This document shows, one piece after another, positions 24,174 to 38,004 of a stretch of 64,000 nt of DNA. The notes under the pieces were generated by a model. That model saw nothing but the letters and a program-made list of their open reading frames with translations. It did no database searches and was not told the DNA's origin. A program made the translations under genes and the position numbers. The DNA comes from Epiperipatus broadwayi (Eukaryota > Onychophora > Udeonychophora > Euonychophora > Peripatidae). Within the stretch, counting starts at the first letter, position 1. The number at the start of each line of letters is the position of its first letter. The stretch covers positions 186,001 through 250,000 of the forward strand of contig JAQFVV010013073.1 in the NCBI GenBank assembly GCA_028023455.1, written 5' to 3'.

Positions 24174-24273
24174 CAGTGGATGACTTGTGTGATCAAGTCA
24201 AAATGTCAGTATATCAATATTTAAACTTTTTAACATGGATGAACCTGCAAAATATGTCTTTTATATATATAAG
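24174..24273 (+). repeat. PLE 3' terminus with hammerhead-like core
   Basis: The segment ends the PLE at 23543 and matches the solo terminus at 3227-3288. Just before the shared block lies a hammerhead-like arrangement. It has GGATGA, a perfect 6-bp stem GACTTG/CAAGTC (24182-24187 with 24194-24199), then AAAA where GAAA is expected, then CAGTATA. The core differs from the consensus at several positions, so cleavage is unlikely in this copy. Confidence 0.5.
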
Positions 24274-25654
24274 ATTCCCAAAGAACAGAAACTCTATTAA
24301 ATACAAAGTTGAATTTAGACATCTCAGATAAATGATATATAATTTACACTAATTTGATTTACCAAGTAATACAATCCATACCATTACAAGTTTGAAGATA
24401 CATAAAATCATAGGAATTCTAGATCTAATGTATATGGAATAAGGTGTCATAAAATAATATCCTAATCTATATTTGATCTGAATAAATGTAAAACATAAGT
24501 TTACCCAAATTATACACTCACTGTTCATTTATTCATATAGCTTGTTTGACTAAAGTAAATAAAATCCATGACTAGGAATTAATAATAACAATAATAGCAA
24601 CTTATTTACATTCAATTACAATAATTTATAACTATTCTTAATAAAATATGGTGTTTATTTAATATAAATTACTTATGATGTTAGACAAATGACAAGTTTA
24701 AAATTAAAGAAAAACATGAAATTACTCTTTTAGTAAATGGATGAAATTTATATAATTTAATGATTTAATTAGATTCTGGGTGATATGAAATCTAAATAAG
24801 TTAAGTAGAATATAGAATTATTATTTTATGATGATTCAACTAATTATCAAGTTTTTCATTTAATTTATATATGCATCAAAAAAACAACATTTTCCCTAAC
24901 TATAACATGTTTATGAACTAAGCATTAATTATATAAATAAAAGAATTTGAAAGAAGTTGAAGATGAAATAATAAAACATGTAACACCTACATGTACATTC
25001 TCATTTTAAAGGATCTGCTGCATATTAATTTATACTGGATTCATGGGAGATTTAAACTCCAATAACTAACTATTCACAATTTTTTCTTAACAAATCATTA
25101 GTTGATTTTGTTGTTAATACTTTTTTTGTTTAATCCTTATTAGTTAGTTTTCTATGATCCAATGTTTTATATCTGCAGTCTTTTTCAATAGATATAGATA
25201 TGTGTGAACTGTCTAAACTACTTGCATTTCATTGAAAGGTTCATTTAATTATATATGTATATTCCTAAAAAACAATTGTAAAATATAATCCACTATAATA
25301 CAATATAAACCTCAGGCATAAGGATTTGCACAAATATTAAATAAATTCATTCTTTGCCAGCAATAAGTATATCCGATTTGTTATGGCTAATTTTGTATTG
25401 TTTCCAAGACAATTTATCATCATTACATATATGGGTTTTATATTTGATTTTAACGAAATTGTATACATGTATAAAATGCTATTTAAATTCAACTGTATGT
25501 ATTTGGAATTTTATCGTATGTAAATAAATTCTTTTAGAGTATTATGCTAATGCATTGTTGGTGTACCTGGGCCATGATCTGAATTTAAGAACTTGTCATT
25601 CAAAGAATCTGCAAACTTCTTTTTTAATTATGCATTTTAAGCTTTTCTTGTATT
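24274..25654. other. AT-rich DNA, no gene seen
   Basis: Nothing is recognised on either strand. Confidence 0.55.
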
Positions 25655-26123
25655 TATATTCTTAAAGAAATGCATCTTTAACCAATTTTTTATAATATAA
25701 AAGTTTTACCATTGTGAAAGTATTTTTTGAGGTAGATAATGTGTATATATAAAAGACTATATCTTTTATAAAAGAACAAAATAGAAAACTTTCTTTTAAT
25801 GAACTACTTATTGTTTTTATTTGTTGCTGATATTCAAAGTTGATTATCATTATGTCTTATTTGCTCATGATATTATTATTATAAAATTTACTAAGTAATA
25901 TTTTTTGTTACAACTAAACTCATTTAAATAATTACATATAAATACACACACAGACACACACACTGACACACACACACACACAACACATATATATATATAT
26001 ATATAATCACACATATATATATATATATATAATCACATTTATTTATTAACATGTAAAATATGTGTTTATTAATTATCTTATGAAGTGGCTGTATAAAATA
26101 AATATTTTACATGGCAAATTTAA
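25655..26123 (+). repeat. Diverged AT-rich dispersed repeat, copy 2 (5' part)
   Basis: This aligns with 16550-16925. A CA microsatellite (about 25949-25987) and TA runs have expanded inside it. It stops at TTAA (26120-26123), where copy 1 continues uninterrupted. Confidence 0.6.
25949..26033. repeat. Compound CA/TA microsatellite
   Basis: CA-rich repeats with interruptions are followed by two TA runs. They lie within the dispersed repeat. Confidence 0.85.
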
Positions 26124-27834
26124 CTTGTTTAATGTCCAGGCCACCATACTGAATTTTTAAAAAACTGTCTTGAGACTCTATTTTCACAATAACGTCAGTT
26201 TTATAATGTTAGAGCAAAAAACTTTACATTGATCGAAACTAGAAAAACTAAGGAAAACAATAAGGCTAAGATAAATAATGATAACCATTTAAAAAATAAG
26301 AAAAAAATAATTTTAATATCCGACATAATTATTATTCTATTGTTTATTCATAATTTCTAATTTATTATTAACTAAGTTTAAATTACATCTTCATTGATAA
26401 TTTCTTTATGTTTCTCACAAAATTATCTTTCAAACCATATATAATACTTCTTACCTGAGATAAACCATAGCTTCAGAATCTCCAAATATATTCACATAAG
26501 AATTCTTCATTTTTACCTTGCACCACAAAGGTGACAAATTTCAAACACATCTATAAGAAAAAGATTCATCCTAATAAAAGATACAAAACCAAATTATTTC
26601 CAGAAGATGGATATTCACTTGTCATCATAGCAATTGGCTTCTTGTTTATCTAAAACTAGAAATTGTATGTTACTGTCTGTATCACTGATAAAATGAGTTT
26701 AATCTCTTCATTTTACATTTTTTGTATACATTAGCGATGTTTATATTATTTATGCACACCAATGATGCTATTTTGTTATATTTATTGTCTCACAGAGATA
26801 TAATTTATTTGCATATACCTCAATTGCTAGCTATAGAATTGAAAATAATGTGATGCAAGATGTGGCAAAACTACTGACTCCACAGCATGAGTACCAAGAC
26901 ATAGGAAAGAATCAGAATTTAATTCTTTGCCTGCATACAATTTCATGTGGTATATACATAACTATTGTGGTTATCTCCACACACACACACCATTTGAAAT
27001 TTCTATTTGTTGGTTTTAAGTGTAGCACCAGTAAATTTTATGATTGCTTTGTCAACTGCAAAATTTCTGTATATTTGATAATCAGTCCTAAAATTTACAT
27101 TGTACTGCTCTATAGCACCTTAATTTTATATATATAGACATTACTTGTTATATAAACACAAACCTGCAATTGCAAACCTAAAGCCAGTAATATATAAACA
27201 TAGTAATAAATATAGTAAAATAAACATAGTGTAAATTATTAAAGTTTTTGAGAATCATTATGTCTAGAAAATATGATTTTCTAAATGTAGATCAGAACTC
27301 CAAAATTACATAAACTACTTTTGTTGTATTTGAATACAAATGTTTAAATTTATATACATATAATAAAGAGCGTAAATGATATATAATTTATATACTACAT
27401 AGACAGCAATACAAATGCAAACATACCATTTATCAAATAATTTTAAAAAATTTACTATTCAAATAATTACAAAATAAAAAATTTAATATTTACAACCTGA
27501 TATTCTGATTACATTTTGAAGTCCTTGAAATGCAAATTATCACAGTATTTTTAATTCATTATAGTACATTCTTTGGCCATTTAAAATTTTCTGCCTTTAA
27601 ACTAAGGAAAAAATTAAAAAATTAAATGAACCTATCCATAAAAATATAATAAAAAATCCATTTTTTTTTATTTTAACATAATGGACATCATTAAAAAGAA
27701 AATTAAAAAATGCAACAAATTCTGGCAGTTTTGTTGACATCATGCTTGCAGTTTTCATGTAATTTTAAAAAGAACACAAAATTTCAATGAAGTGCCACCA
27801 CCATGCTGCATAGCCACTCTATACATTTAATATG
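26124..27834. mobile_element. Candidate 1.7-kb insertion bounded by TTAA
   Basis: This DNA splits the dispersed repeat between its two conserved blocks. TTAA is found at both edges (26120-26123 and 27835-27838), as expected of a TTAA-specific DNA transposon. Terminal inverted repeats are weak: CTTGTTTAATGT against CATATTAAATGT, about 8 of 12. No transposase is visible. In an AT-rich genome a TTAA match can be chance. Confidence 0.35.
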
Positions 27835-28215
27835 TTAAGTTACGAGTTTTTCTTTGAAATTTTAAAGGTTGCTTTAAATTTTGTTATAATTTTTTTTTAT
27901 TTTTTCTAAAATTTGAGTGATATATTGAAGTATAAAAATTTATATACAGTATATTGAAGTAATATTATTAAACAGATAGTGCATTTTCATTTTAAAAGAT
28001 ATCAGTTACATTAGGTGATTATTATTTTATACTTTTACTTTTATGAATATTTAAATATATTTCTCCTATCTAATAAAGTGGAAATGATGTAATGTGGAAA
28101 TTAGAGAATTATCTGTTAGGTATTTCATTAATTAGGGGGTTTAAATAGATGATAAAAATTTTTTATCATGCATACTTTGACTAAAATTGATTATGTATAC
28201 CCAAGGGCACAATAT
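27835..28215 (+). repeat. Diverged AT-rich dispersed repeat, copy 2 (3' part)
   Basis: The first 150 bp match 16926-17045 and the rest matches 20345-20545. Copy 2 therefore bridges copies 1 and 3 and shows they belong to one longer unit. It ends with GGGCACAATATATATA, a phrase that also occurs at 56213-56228. Confidence 0.6.
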
Positions 28216-28973
28216 ATATATATGAATTGTAAATGTAATAATAATCCATGAAAATATTTATTAGCTTTCTTTTCCTTAAACTATAAATAAATACTACAAT
28301 ACTTTTTTTAGTCTATATATATATAAAATCAAGAGATTACATATAAAAGCATAAATTTTTAAATGCAGAAAGCATTTACAGTTTGCTATTTTTATTAATT
28401 ATTGTTCATTGACATTTGGCATTATAATAATAAAAATTCCACGGTTATTTTCACATATTTTAAATATTTAATGTATATATATGAGGGGCCCTCAGAGCTT
28501 TTTGATTAGCAATTATTTGATTAAAAAGTGACCTTTCATTATTTTCTTTATTTTATTGTGAAAGTTTTCAGAATTGATTTTTAAAACATGAATTATGAAA
28601 ATCTGCAACAGATATTAAAATTGACTAGAAAATTACAATAATTGTAAACTTTTGCATTATTTTAATAGTAAAGTCACTACAATAGCCAGGATAAAAAATA
28701 ATTGTTGGATTGAGTCAATTATAACATAATCAATTATAATCAAATTCTTGTTAAAGATATAAATATCAGATATATCAATAAACATAGTCTAAAAACACAG
28801 AATATGTTTAATATTTCTTGTATTAACAAATTGTTCTCATCTTATCTATTTAACATCATTAAGCTTAATGACTTCTATTTCCAGAATATAAATTACAATT
28901 ATAAAATAAAAGTGTCTCTAAATAGCTGATAGCTGTCCAAGACTTTTCTAGAAATTCTCTGAAGAATGAAGCC
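28216..28973. other. AT-rich DNA, no gene seen
   Basis: No coding sequence or element is recognised. Confidence 0.5.
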
Positions 28974-29068
28974 AAGCATTGGTAGCCGAGTGGTCAGCAC
29001 TGCCACCTTACAAACAGTTGTCCTGGGTTTGCTTCCCAGCCTGATGCTTTGACACATGAAAAAAAAAG
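28974..29068 (+). repeat. tRNA-derived SINE, copy 1 (about 95 bp)
   Basis: GGTAGCCGAGTGGTCAGC near 28981 is an A-box region of the type seen in Leu/Ser tRNAs. GGGTTTGCTTCCCAG near 29025 is the B-box region. The ends AGCATT and GATGCT can pair like an acceptor stem. GACACATGA and a short A-run close the unit. The copy at 43139 has the same structure. The cloverleaf is degenerate, so it is a SINE and not a tRNA gene. No clear TSD is visible. Confidence 0.75.
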
Positions 29069-30239
29069 ATGATACTAATTAAGCTAAATATTCTCTAGCT
29101 AATGAGAGTTTACAATTTACTTTTTCTTTGTCATGTAAGTTAAAATGGCTAATTTTCATTAACATATTGGTGACATTAATAAATATGTTTTTTTTTCAAT
29201 AAACAATATACTGCCTGTTGCTTTTTATATAAAAGCACTTTGAGAAGGATAGACTAATTAAAATAGAGCCTTCAAAACATTCGGAGGTGTAATCAAACTA
29301 GATCTATTAAATATTTATTACTTATCAATAAAATCAGTCAATACATGAACTATCCCAATATCAATAACAATCAATAATCTCAGCCTGTTACCAAGGCAAC
29401 TTACTTTTAACAATATAATTGGAATACCTTAATATAGATATCACTATTGTTTATCAATTTTATTGTTTATCTCGTAATAAAATTATTAATAATTCAAATG
29501 AGGCTTTACAATTTATATTTAATTACAACAAGTAGCAATTTTTATTATACATATTTTGTTTCTTTTTTGTTTTGTTCTGCAGTTCATAATATATATATAT
29601 ATATAATAATTATATACTACAGATTGAGCTTCATTGTCTAATGTATGACTAACCACCCAACAGGTCTCAAACCTGTCATTCCATTCCATTTTTTTGCTTA
29701 TTTTATGTATGTTATATCAATGCTGAAGGTGTACCTGTAAATGCCAAATTAATAAAATAATTCTTGTTTAAATATCTCTAAAATGAGGATTGTGTATGTG
29801 CATTGATATATACATATAATGGGTATGGATATGTAACCTAGCAAATTAATATTGTTATAAATATTTATTGTAATATATTTCTTTTTTTTTAAATTTTATT
29901 ATTTTCTGTATAAAATATGGTAAAGATGATGCAACATGTTGAGAAGGTTCTAGAAAGCACTTAGAGAAATGTACTACAATCAGGTGGAAGCAATCCATTA
30001 GTCAGATTTGACAATATTATTTTATTTATTAAGTTATTAAATTCTAGATTTAAAATCATTAATGGAAATTTTATTTGTTTGTTATCTGTTCAAATCTGTT
30101 TCTAAGCCAGAAATAAATTTAAAAAGGCTTTCAAGCCCTTATCGATTGGTTGCATCTTCTTCTAACAAAAGACAAAAATGCAATCTTGTTTAATTTAATC
30201 ATGTGAGGTAAGCCTACACTTGCATTGCCTCAGGTAAAC
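29069..30239. other. AT-rich DNA, no gene seen
   Basis: No coding sequence is recognised. A short TA tract occurs at about 29588-29604. Confidence 0.5.
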
Positions 30240-30600
30240 TTGTAAAAGCATTCTTGAAATAGTATGGCAAAGTATAAATGGGGCTAAAATTAATACAGGG
30301 GATCAATCAGTTTTCTTTTCTAATCAAGTAGCTAACATACTCCATGACCCAGAATTTTGATATGAAGATATTCAAGTAGAGGGAATCAAATCACCCTTTC
30401 ACAATCCTTTCCAAGATCATTCCCCTGACAGGAGGCAATTCAGCTACTCGAAACTGATGGACTACCTAAATTATGCATGAAAAACTGAGTCCTAAAGAAA
30501 ACCTATTTGCCATCAGACAATTTAATTACTGCCTATGAATTACAGTGATTGCCTTGTAAAAGCATGGATTCATTGAATCATCAAGCTTTTACAACACTGT
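30240..30600 (+). pseudogene. Short coding-like relic, unidentified
   Basis: One plus-strand frame reads almost without stops through phrases such as ANILHDPEF, an opal codon, then DIQVEGIKSPFHNPF and RRQFSYSKLMDYL. It then carries on, with stops, as EKLSPKENLFAI and GFIESSSFYN. Codon texture and composition look more protein-like than the surroundings. I cannot assign a family. It may be an old transposase or host-gene fragment, or chance. Confidence 0.3.
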
Positions 30601-32880
30601 AAGATAATCAATCATTGCCATCTTCAAAAACTTTCTAATTGTCTAAACTAGCTTATAAACTTAATATTTAAATATGTATTGTGCTTTCATGTATACCTGT
30701 ATTCTGATATAATCAGGAATGGTGTGGTGTCATTGACCCATTCTATAAATTAATCTATGCTCATGATTCTCTATAAAATCTTAACCCCTGCTGTATCCTT
30801 TTTTTATGTATTGTTTTCATCCTATACGTTGGAGCAGTAAAAATATTAATTAGATTTATCAATTTATATTTATATTTTATTTCAACTTGAATTAATATGC
30901 CAAATGAACTCAACCTTGTGAGCACATCCGCCATTATTAGTAAAATACCCATTGGGGTTAGTAACAATTAATCCATTTAATTTTATTATAGGCACATTTG
31001 CTCACTAGAATGAGTGACATTTAAATAATATGCACAAATAAAGTAAATTTACATATTTATTGGTAGGATTAATGAACCTACCAGCTCAGTTTTATTTGTG
31101 AGTTAAATGCGGTTTATTAATACTATTAAGTGATTTGTTTGATAATTATTTTGATGATCGTCATACCAATAATTATAAGAACTATATTATGGACATGCCT
31201 TAGGAAGTATTCTTGGAAGGTACTAACGACCTCTAAAATGAATGTGGGATTTGTTGTTATAATAAGGAAGGGGAAAAGGTTCATTTCAATCTGCTTTGTA
31301 TTTAATATATATGTAAAAAAAATCAAGTTTAACACAAGTTTTAAAATAATTCATGCCATTGCACTAGATATTAAAATATTATAGGCAATAATTACAGGTA
31401 ATGGCATTAATGGTATCATTTACTCTTTGCATTACTAGCATATATTGGCTTTGCCTAAAGTTTGGGTTGCCTATTAGATGGGATGTCAAAAGCCCAAACC
31501 CATTTCATGTTTCATATTAATTCCAAGAAATGGGTACATAAGCTACCCTGGACCTTCAGTTAGTTTATGGAATGCTCTGCATTGGGATGATCCTGGCACA
31601 CATTGCCATTCACATCTTTTTATCTGCTCTTTATTTAAAAATTGCTCTGAAATAAATAGAGGGTTGTGTGTCTTTTTTATTTCTTAATAAAGTCAAACTG
31701 CCTTCTCAGATAAAAGAAGGGAATCAAACTACCATAGCTACCTTTCATGCTAGTATCATCTTTTCTTAAAATTCAAATATATGCATATATAATATCTTCA
31801 CCACAATGCTGTGATAATGCTAAATATGTGCTCTTCCTGTTTATGTGGAAATTTCAAAAAAAATCTCAAGAATCTCACTCATACTTTACTAGCTTCACTT
31901 TTCTTTTAGTCTGTTTATAAATTAATTCCACATGCATTATGAAGTCATAATGATTATTTTATTTGAACTGAATTATTAAATCAAGCTTACTTGTAACATA
32001 TTAACTTAAATTTCCCCTCTGGTAAAAGATATGTATTATTATATTACTTAAAGCATTGAATGTGAATGCCATGAATAGCATGAAAAGTTTCATGTCTGTA
32101 TAGGCATGAATGCAATAATAAAATGAAATAATTGAAGGACATTTCAATCAATGTATTCAGGCTGATTATTAATTACTTCTATGTATTTTGGTACAAATAG
32201 CATTAATAGTATTATATTGTAGAAGCTTTAGAAACAAGCTTTGGCATATTAAAACTGCAGCAGAGTCAGTATGCATTTAAATCAATACATTATACTCTAA
32301 GATTGCATGTATCCTAGTGTTAAGTGTCTGTAACAACCAAATCTCTGAATTTAACCATTTAAACATAAATATACGTTAAACCTGCAAATATCATTTATAT
32401 ATATGTAACTATTTTATCGTGTTACTAAAGTTTGTTTTTCAATTTATCAATTCATTTGAATCATTATGTTATTCAGTCTATTCAGTAAATTACTTCTCTT
32501 GTAAGTTAGTGTTGTTGGATATATTTTAACCCAGGTTCAAAGTGATCGAATGATATGAATTGATAATTCATCTTTTTGGAATATAAATAACCATATTAGC
32601 TATATGAAGTCTTCTTGTATCATGCCATGGTTTCATAAATTTTATAGAGTTCTCTTGTTTTTCTGCTGTGTCTCTGGGCCAGGAATAAATAAAATTCAAC
32701 TGCTATCATTAGAGGTTACTGTTGTTGGAAGTATGGAGGATGGGTAAATAGGGCAGAATCCATGAATGCCCCTGACTTGCATATCTCAGATATGAGCGGG
32801 TTCACGATACTTTTGTCCAGGCTCTAACCATTAAATGAGCATATACATCTGATTGGTACAATATTATTGTTAATATTTTT
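30601..32880. other. AT-rich DNA, possible SINE trace near 32.8 kb
   Basis: No gene is recognised. On the minus strand around 32790-32845 a TGGTTAGAGC phrase resembles a tRNA A box, but no matching B box is convincing. A 69-codon open frame at 31478-31687 has no known motif. Confidence 0.4.
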
Positions 32881-32896
32881 TTATTTGATTTTAATA

Positions 32897-33474
32897 TTTG
32901 AAATATAGACATCCTTCATATGCCTGGAGCTTACTTGTAAATATCAGGATTTGAACACAGATTTTCAAGCATCCTTTAACTTTCTACACTAACTCATACT
33001 ACTAATACATATTACTACACATATGTAAAAAAAAAAAATAATCACCAATATGTTGGTCCAGATCAACATCTCCCACACATATATGTAACAAGTGCTCAGT
33101 TTATATTAAGATAGAAAATCTTAACACTTTAATGAACAGGCTTCAATATGCTCAAACCTCCAACTCTCCAGCTACCCATACTATCATTAAATTTTCAATG
33201 GTATGGATAACTGAAGAGATGGAGGTTGGAGTATATTGAAGCCTGTCCATTAAAATATGATGATTTGCTATCTTAATATAAACTGAGTACTGGTTACATA
33301 TAATTGTGGAAGATTATGATGGTGGACCAACTGATGATTTGCTGGCTCAGCATGTAATATGTATGTTGGTGATTATTTATCTTTTTTACACGTGTGTGGT
33401 CATGTGTATCAGTGGTATGAGTTAGTATAGATAGTCGAAGAGTGCTTAAAAATCTGTGTTCAAATTTCCTATAT
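32897..33474. repeat. Long hairpin element with tRNA-like outer ends and 16-bp TSDs
   Basis: The two halves are inverted copies that meet at a loop of about 19 nt (33186-33204). Each arm is about 250-290 bp with scattered mismatches and a small gap. A 16-bp direct repeat TTATTTGATTTTAATA flanks it exactly (32881-32896 and 33475-33490), as after target-primed integration. The right outer end contains ATGAGTTAGTATAGA and GTGTTCAAATTTC, spaced like A and B boxes. The left end is its inverted counterpart with GGATTTGAACACAG. No ORF is present. It may be an inverted dimer of a SINE-like unit or a hairpin MITE. Confidence 0.8.
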
Positions 33475-33490
33475 TTATTTGATTTTAATA

Positions 33491-36400
33491 AAATAAATTC
33501 AAATCAGATTCTTTCCAGCACACTTTAAATAATATAAAAAACTCATTAAAGATTATGATGTAGCTCTAAACTTAAGATACATCGTGTTATCAAGCTATGG
33601 GGATGATGATCAATGTGATTTGCTTGATTGCAAAATCTTGCCTAAGTAATTAACTAGCTTAGCGATAATAAAAATAACTTTACCTAATAAAGATAACTCT
33701 AGTGTTTGGTTCAAATTTTTTGTACAAATATTTATTTAGTGTATCACACAAATTAAAAACATATTTTTGCTTAAATTTTCTAAATATAGACTTCAAGAAA
33801 TTGTATATTTGGGATGTTCCGAAAGTTCATGACATTTGGTCAATTTAATATATAAATATAAAAAAATAGACACACATCAACATTTTTAAAATTATAAGTT
33901 ATTTTTCACAAACGTTTTTAATTTCCAAATTGCTAGAAATTGAATAGTCATATAGAAATTAAGCATCGGTGAAATTAACCTAAATGTCTATTCAAAAATT
34001 ATTTTAAATTCTTGACATATTTATTACAATACAAGTTACACAATGCTTGAATAACTTATTTTGTAAACTGCTTTCAACAACTCCAGGTGGTTATAAATGA
34101 CCTAGCAACAGGTGGGATATTCAGGTAAAAAAAATAAAAATGAATTTAAAATAATTGGACATTTTTAATTGCTTATTCAAACAAAATTATGAAGTAATTT
34201 TAAAAAGATAAGTAAATATATTTAAATTCAATAAATTTCAGCATTTTTTATTAAGCTTTAAGCCTAAGGATAAATTAAAATTGTCAAATATTTGAGTAAA
34301 AAAGGATTAATAAGATTACAAACAATAACACCTTGTTTATAAACAGGTAGAAAATGTTTGTGACGATGATACTCGTGATTAACTGAGAATTACTGGCTTA
34401 GCATAATTGATTTAAATGATTGATTGATTTCTTTATTATATAATTAGCCAAGCTTTTTTTTAATTCATTGTATACTACTAAAAATATAATACTTGATTAA
34501 TTAAAATATTAATAATATCGACATATTTAATTTCATATTTATAAACACTTTATGGATGCATTACTATGAAAAACTGAAAAAACTCCACGGTATAGTAATT
34601 TTTACTTTCACCTGCCACAACACTGACTTGGGATTTAAATTTGAGTGAATCGTAATTTTTTGTTTTAAATAACTATTTTAGATCTTTTTTAGTTAGCCAA
34701 TACTAGCTGCCTATTTAATTATTAGTCAGTCATCATGTATCTAGTATTTCTTTGCTAAAGTATAAAACAAGAAAATAAAACTATAAACTCTTATCACTTA
34801 GCATTTTAATATCAGGAGAGCATCATATTCACATTTACTATTTTTTTTTGTATAGGGGTAATAGATGAAGTCCACTCTACCTAGAGCGAATGAAAGACTT
34901 TTTTATCTATTATATGTTTTTTTTATTTTTTAGCATAAAATTGCATTGTTGAATTCTGTTAGAGATTAGTTAGTGAGTTACTATATATATTTATTTATTT
35001 CCGTGTATGATTCACAATATATATCCCAATCTATCAATTGATAATAGTTCAATAATTTAGTAAAAATGAAAATTGGTATCTTAACAATCATGCTTTATTT
35101 TCAATTGTTACATTATTTACATGATAAAATTCATAAAGCAGAAAATTCCTTTATGTAATAATAAAATATTTATTTTTAATTAAAATTTATAAATAAAAAA
35201 CAACAACACATAATTGGGAAAAGAAAGATTAATTATATCAGCAAGTGGATTTCTTTTAGAAAACTTAACTTTTAGCAAAAGTCATAAAATAACCTGTAGA
35301 GATACCAATTACCAGGTAGAATCATTGGTGACTTTATTAAGTACTTCAATTCGGCTATTATAAACATAAATTCAACTGTCATTAACAATGTAAACTATGA
35401 TTTGTGCTTATAACATCAGTGTAAGTCAGCAGCTGTTATATTCCATTTTTGAAGCAGTTAGAGAACCAACCATGAGTTGTCCTGAATCTTATGATAAGAC
35501 TCTAGTTGTATTTAGGAATTGATCAAATAAATTTGTGTGGAATCTCATACCATTTTCATTTTTTATGTTATTTTTGGTCAGTTTTAAATTTTTGACTAAG
35601 CATCTAAAGAGATCTTGATCTTCAGATATTAGAAAGTCTAATCTGTTTAATAGCTTTTTATGTATTCTTTACAAGGAACTTCTCTTCTGAAATATATGTT
35701 TATATCTTTTATCTAAAAAAATCTTTTCTTCAATATATATAAAATATGTAAAATTGAATATTATAAAAAACATTCTAGTTCTTTTGCTGTCCAATAAAAA
35801 TATATTGCAAGCCATATAATGTAATTTTAAATTAATTAATCCCCATATTTAAAAATAAAAGTATATCTTAAATGTTTTCAATTCAAGATGTAAACAATAT
35901 TAAACATTTATTAATGTTATAATTTATTCTCTTTTTTGATAATATACTTTAAATAAATCAGTGTATATTTTATAACAGCAGTATATCTCCAATCTGACAG
36001 ATTTTTTTTCATTGTAAATATTGATCTATATTTAGATTTTATAAAATTTATAATTGAAAAAATAAAATCAAATATTCAAGTTGTTCTGGATGTTAAAGAC
36101 TTCTTGTAATAAATGAAATATCAAAGCATTTTTCTTTAATATTTTGAATTATATTGTGTCTGTTTTAGAAGACTGAATACAAATTAAAATATGCATCAAA
36201 CAATGGAATAGACAAAACATTATACTTTTATAATTTCAATAATACTGGATGTTTGATCTAATATAAATGGAGTATTGTTTATTATGACTAATATTAATTT
36301 TACTTTTAGTATTTAAAATAATTTTTACAGATAAAAAAAAATTCAAAATTATCTATATCACAAAATTGATTTGGAAGCCTTTACAGGTCAAAATATTAAT

Positions 36401-37640
36401 TTAGCAGAGTGTTATATGTTCTATAATTCATTCTAAAGTTAAAGCAATTTTTTTGTAATTTATTAAATTTTAAACCAATCAATTTTGATTTTGTTCGAGA
36501 GAACTTATAATAATAAAGATTAGTAAAAAAAAAACTATGATAATTCTGTCACTAAAATGCAATAAATTAAAAGTAATACTATCACTAAAATGTGGTAATA
36601 TTTATATTGCTTGATACTCAGAGAATATAGTGAAACCTTAAGTATAACCTTAATACCTTATCAACGCTAAGGATTCTTATCAAAAGCAACTATAATATTT
36701 GAAATAAAACTGAAATAGAAAATTATACATTTAAGGGTGCATGCTTCAAACTCCACTCATTTGAACATTATCAGAATTTCTATTCATCTCTGAATCTATA
36801 TTTGTAATGAATAATATCTCTTTAATTTTACATTTCCTGTCATTGTTTAATCAAATATATTTTAAACATATGTACAAATATCTCAGTTTTATATCTTTCA
36901 TGAATAAAAATATTCTTTTTTTTTTTGCTACTTTTTATTTAAAAAAGTTTAAGCATGTGCAAACATAGATGACCAAATACAAAAAATTATGTCTTAAAAA
37001 TTTAGTGTATTTTTATCTGATTATTGTTAAAAAAATGTAGCTAAAAATGTCTCTTATTATTGTTTACTTAATTAATTTTACAAAAATCTTATACAACAAT
37101 TAAACGTTTTTTCTATTTTGTTTTGCTCAATCACATCAAGTTACAATTACTTTTCTTTAAGAAGCCGTTTTTATTTATTCTGGTTATGTAAATAAATTTT
37201 AGAATCTCTAATAAATTTAATATCAAAAATATATCTTCATTTTAAATTTAAATATATATCCATATTTATTTTTTTAATTTAAAAACTTGTATTATAATTA
37301 ATATAATAAAAAATTTAATTATTATTTACATAGATAATTCTGTACTCTATGACATTTGCATATATTTAAATAAATTCGTTACAATGTCATATTGCAGCAT
37401 ATAAAAAATCACTTAGGCTGTATTAATATGATACCAATTAGATTAATACTAGACAGCAACATAACAATATATTGCATAATGCAATAGTTAAAGCTAATCA
37501 TAGATTAATTAAAATCTATAGGTATGCAATGACTTCTTCATTAGTAATGAAGACCAAATCATATTACAATATGACTATAGTTTAGTGCATCAACATTTGC
37601 TTGATCAATTTTAGATTAATAGTGAACCACATATAGGCCA
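33491..37640. other. AT-rich DNA, no gene seen
   Basis: About 4 kb have no recognisable coding sequence, element end or structured RNA on either strand. Confidence 0.5.
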
Positions 37641-38004
37641 ACATCATCATCATTTTCAACCATTATCAAGGCACTGCAGGATAAAGGTTTCTATAAGTTC
37701 TGTGACCTCTAACCTGTCTTCTTCACATACCCTTGAACACTTCCTTTTTTTCACCCATCCATCTCACATGTGGTCTAATTATAAGTCTTTTACAATCCCT
37801 TGAAATCCAATTTAGGATTTCAACTGTCCTATCTATTATCATATCTTCTAGCAATATGTCCAGCCCAATTTCACTTCAGTTTCTTAATTCTTTCAATAAA
37901 GTCACTGGCATCTGTTTGTTCTCTTAACCATGTATTTTGTTTTCATTCTCTTTTTGTTATGCCTAACATGCATCTTTCCATACTTTTTGAATGATTTGAA
38001 GTCT

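Noticed and set aside
28974-29068. A functional tRNA gene
   Set aside because: A and B boxes are present but the arms do not close into a cloverleaf, an A-tail follows and a second copy at 43139 has TSDs. It is a SINE.
31478-31687. 69-codon open frame as a host exon
   Set aside because: No splice sites in phase, no known motif, and its length is within what chance allows in a slightly GC-richer patch.
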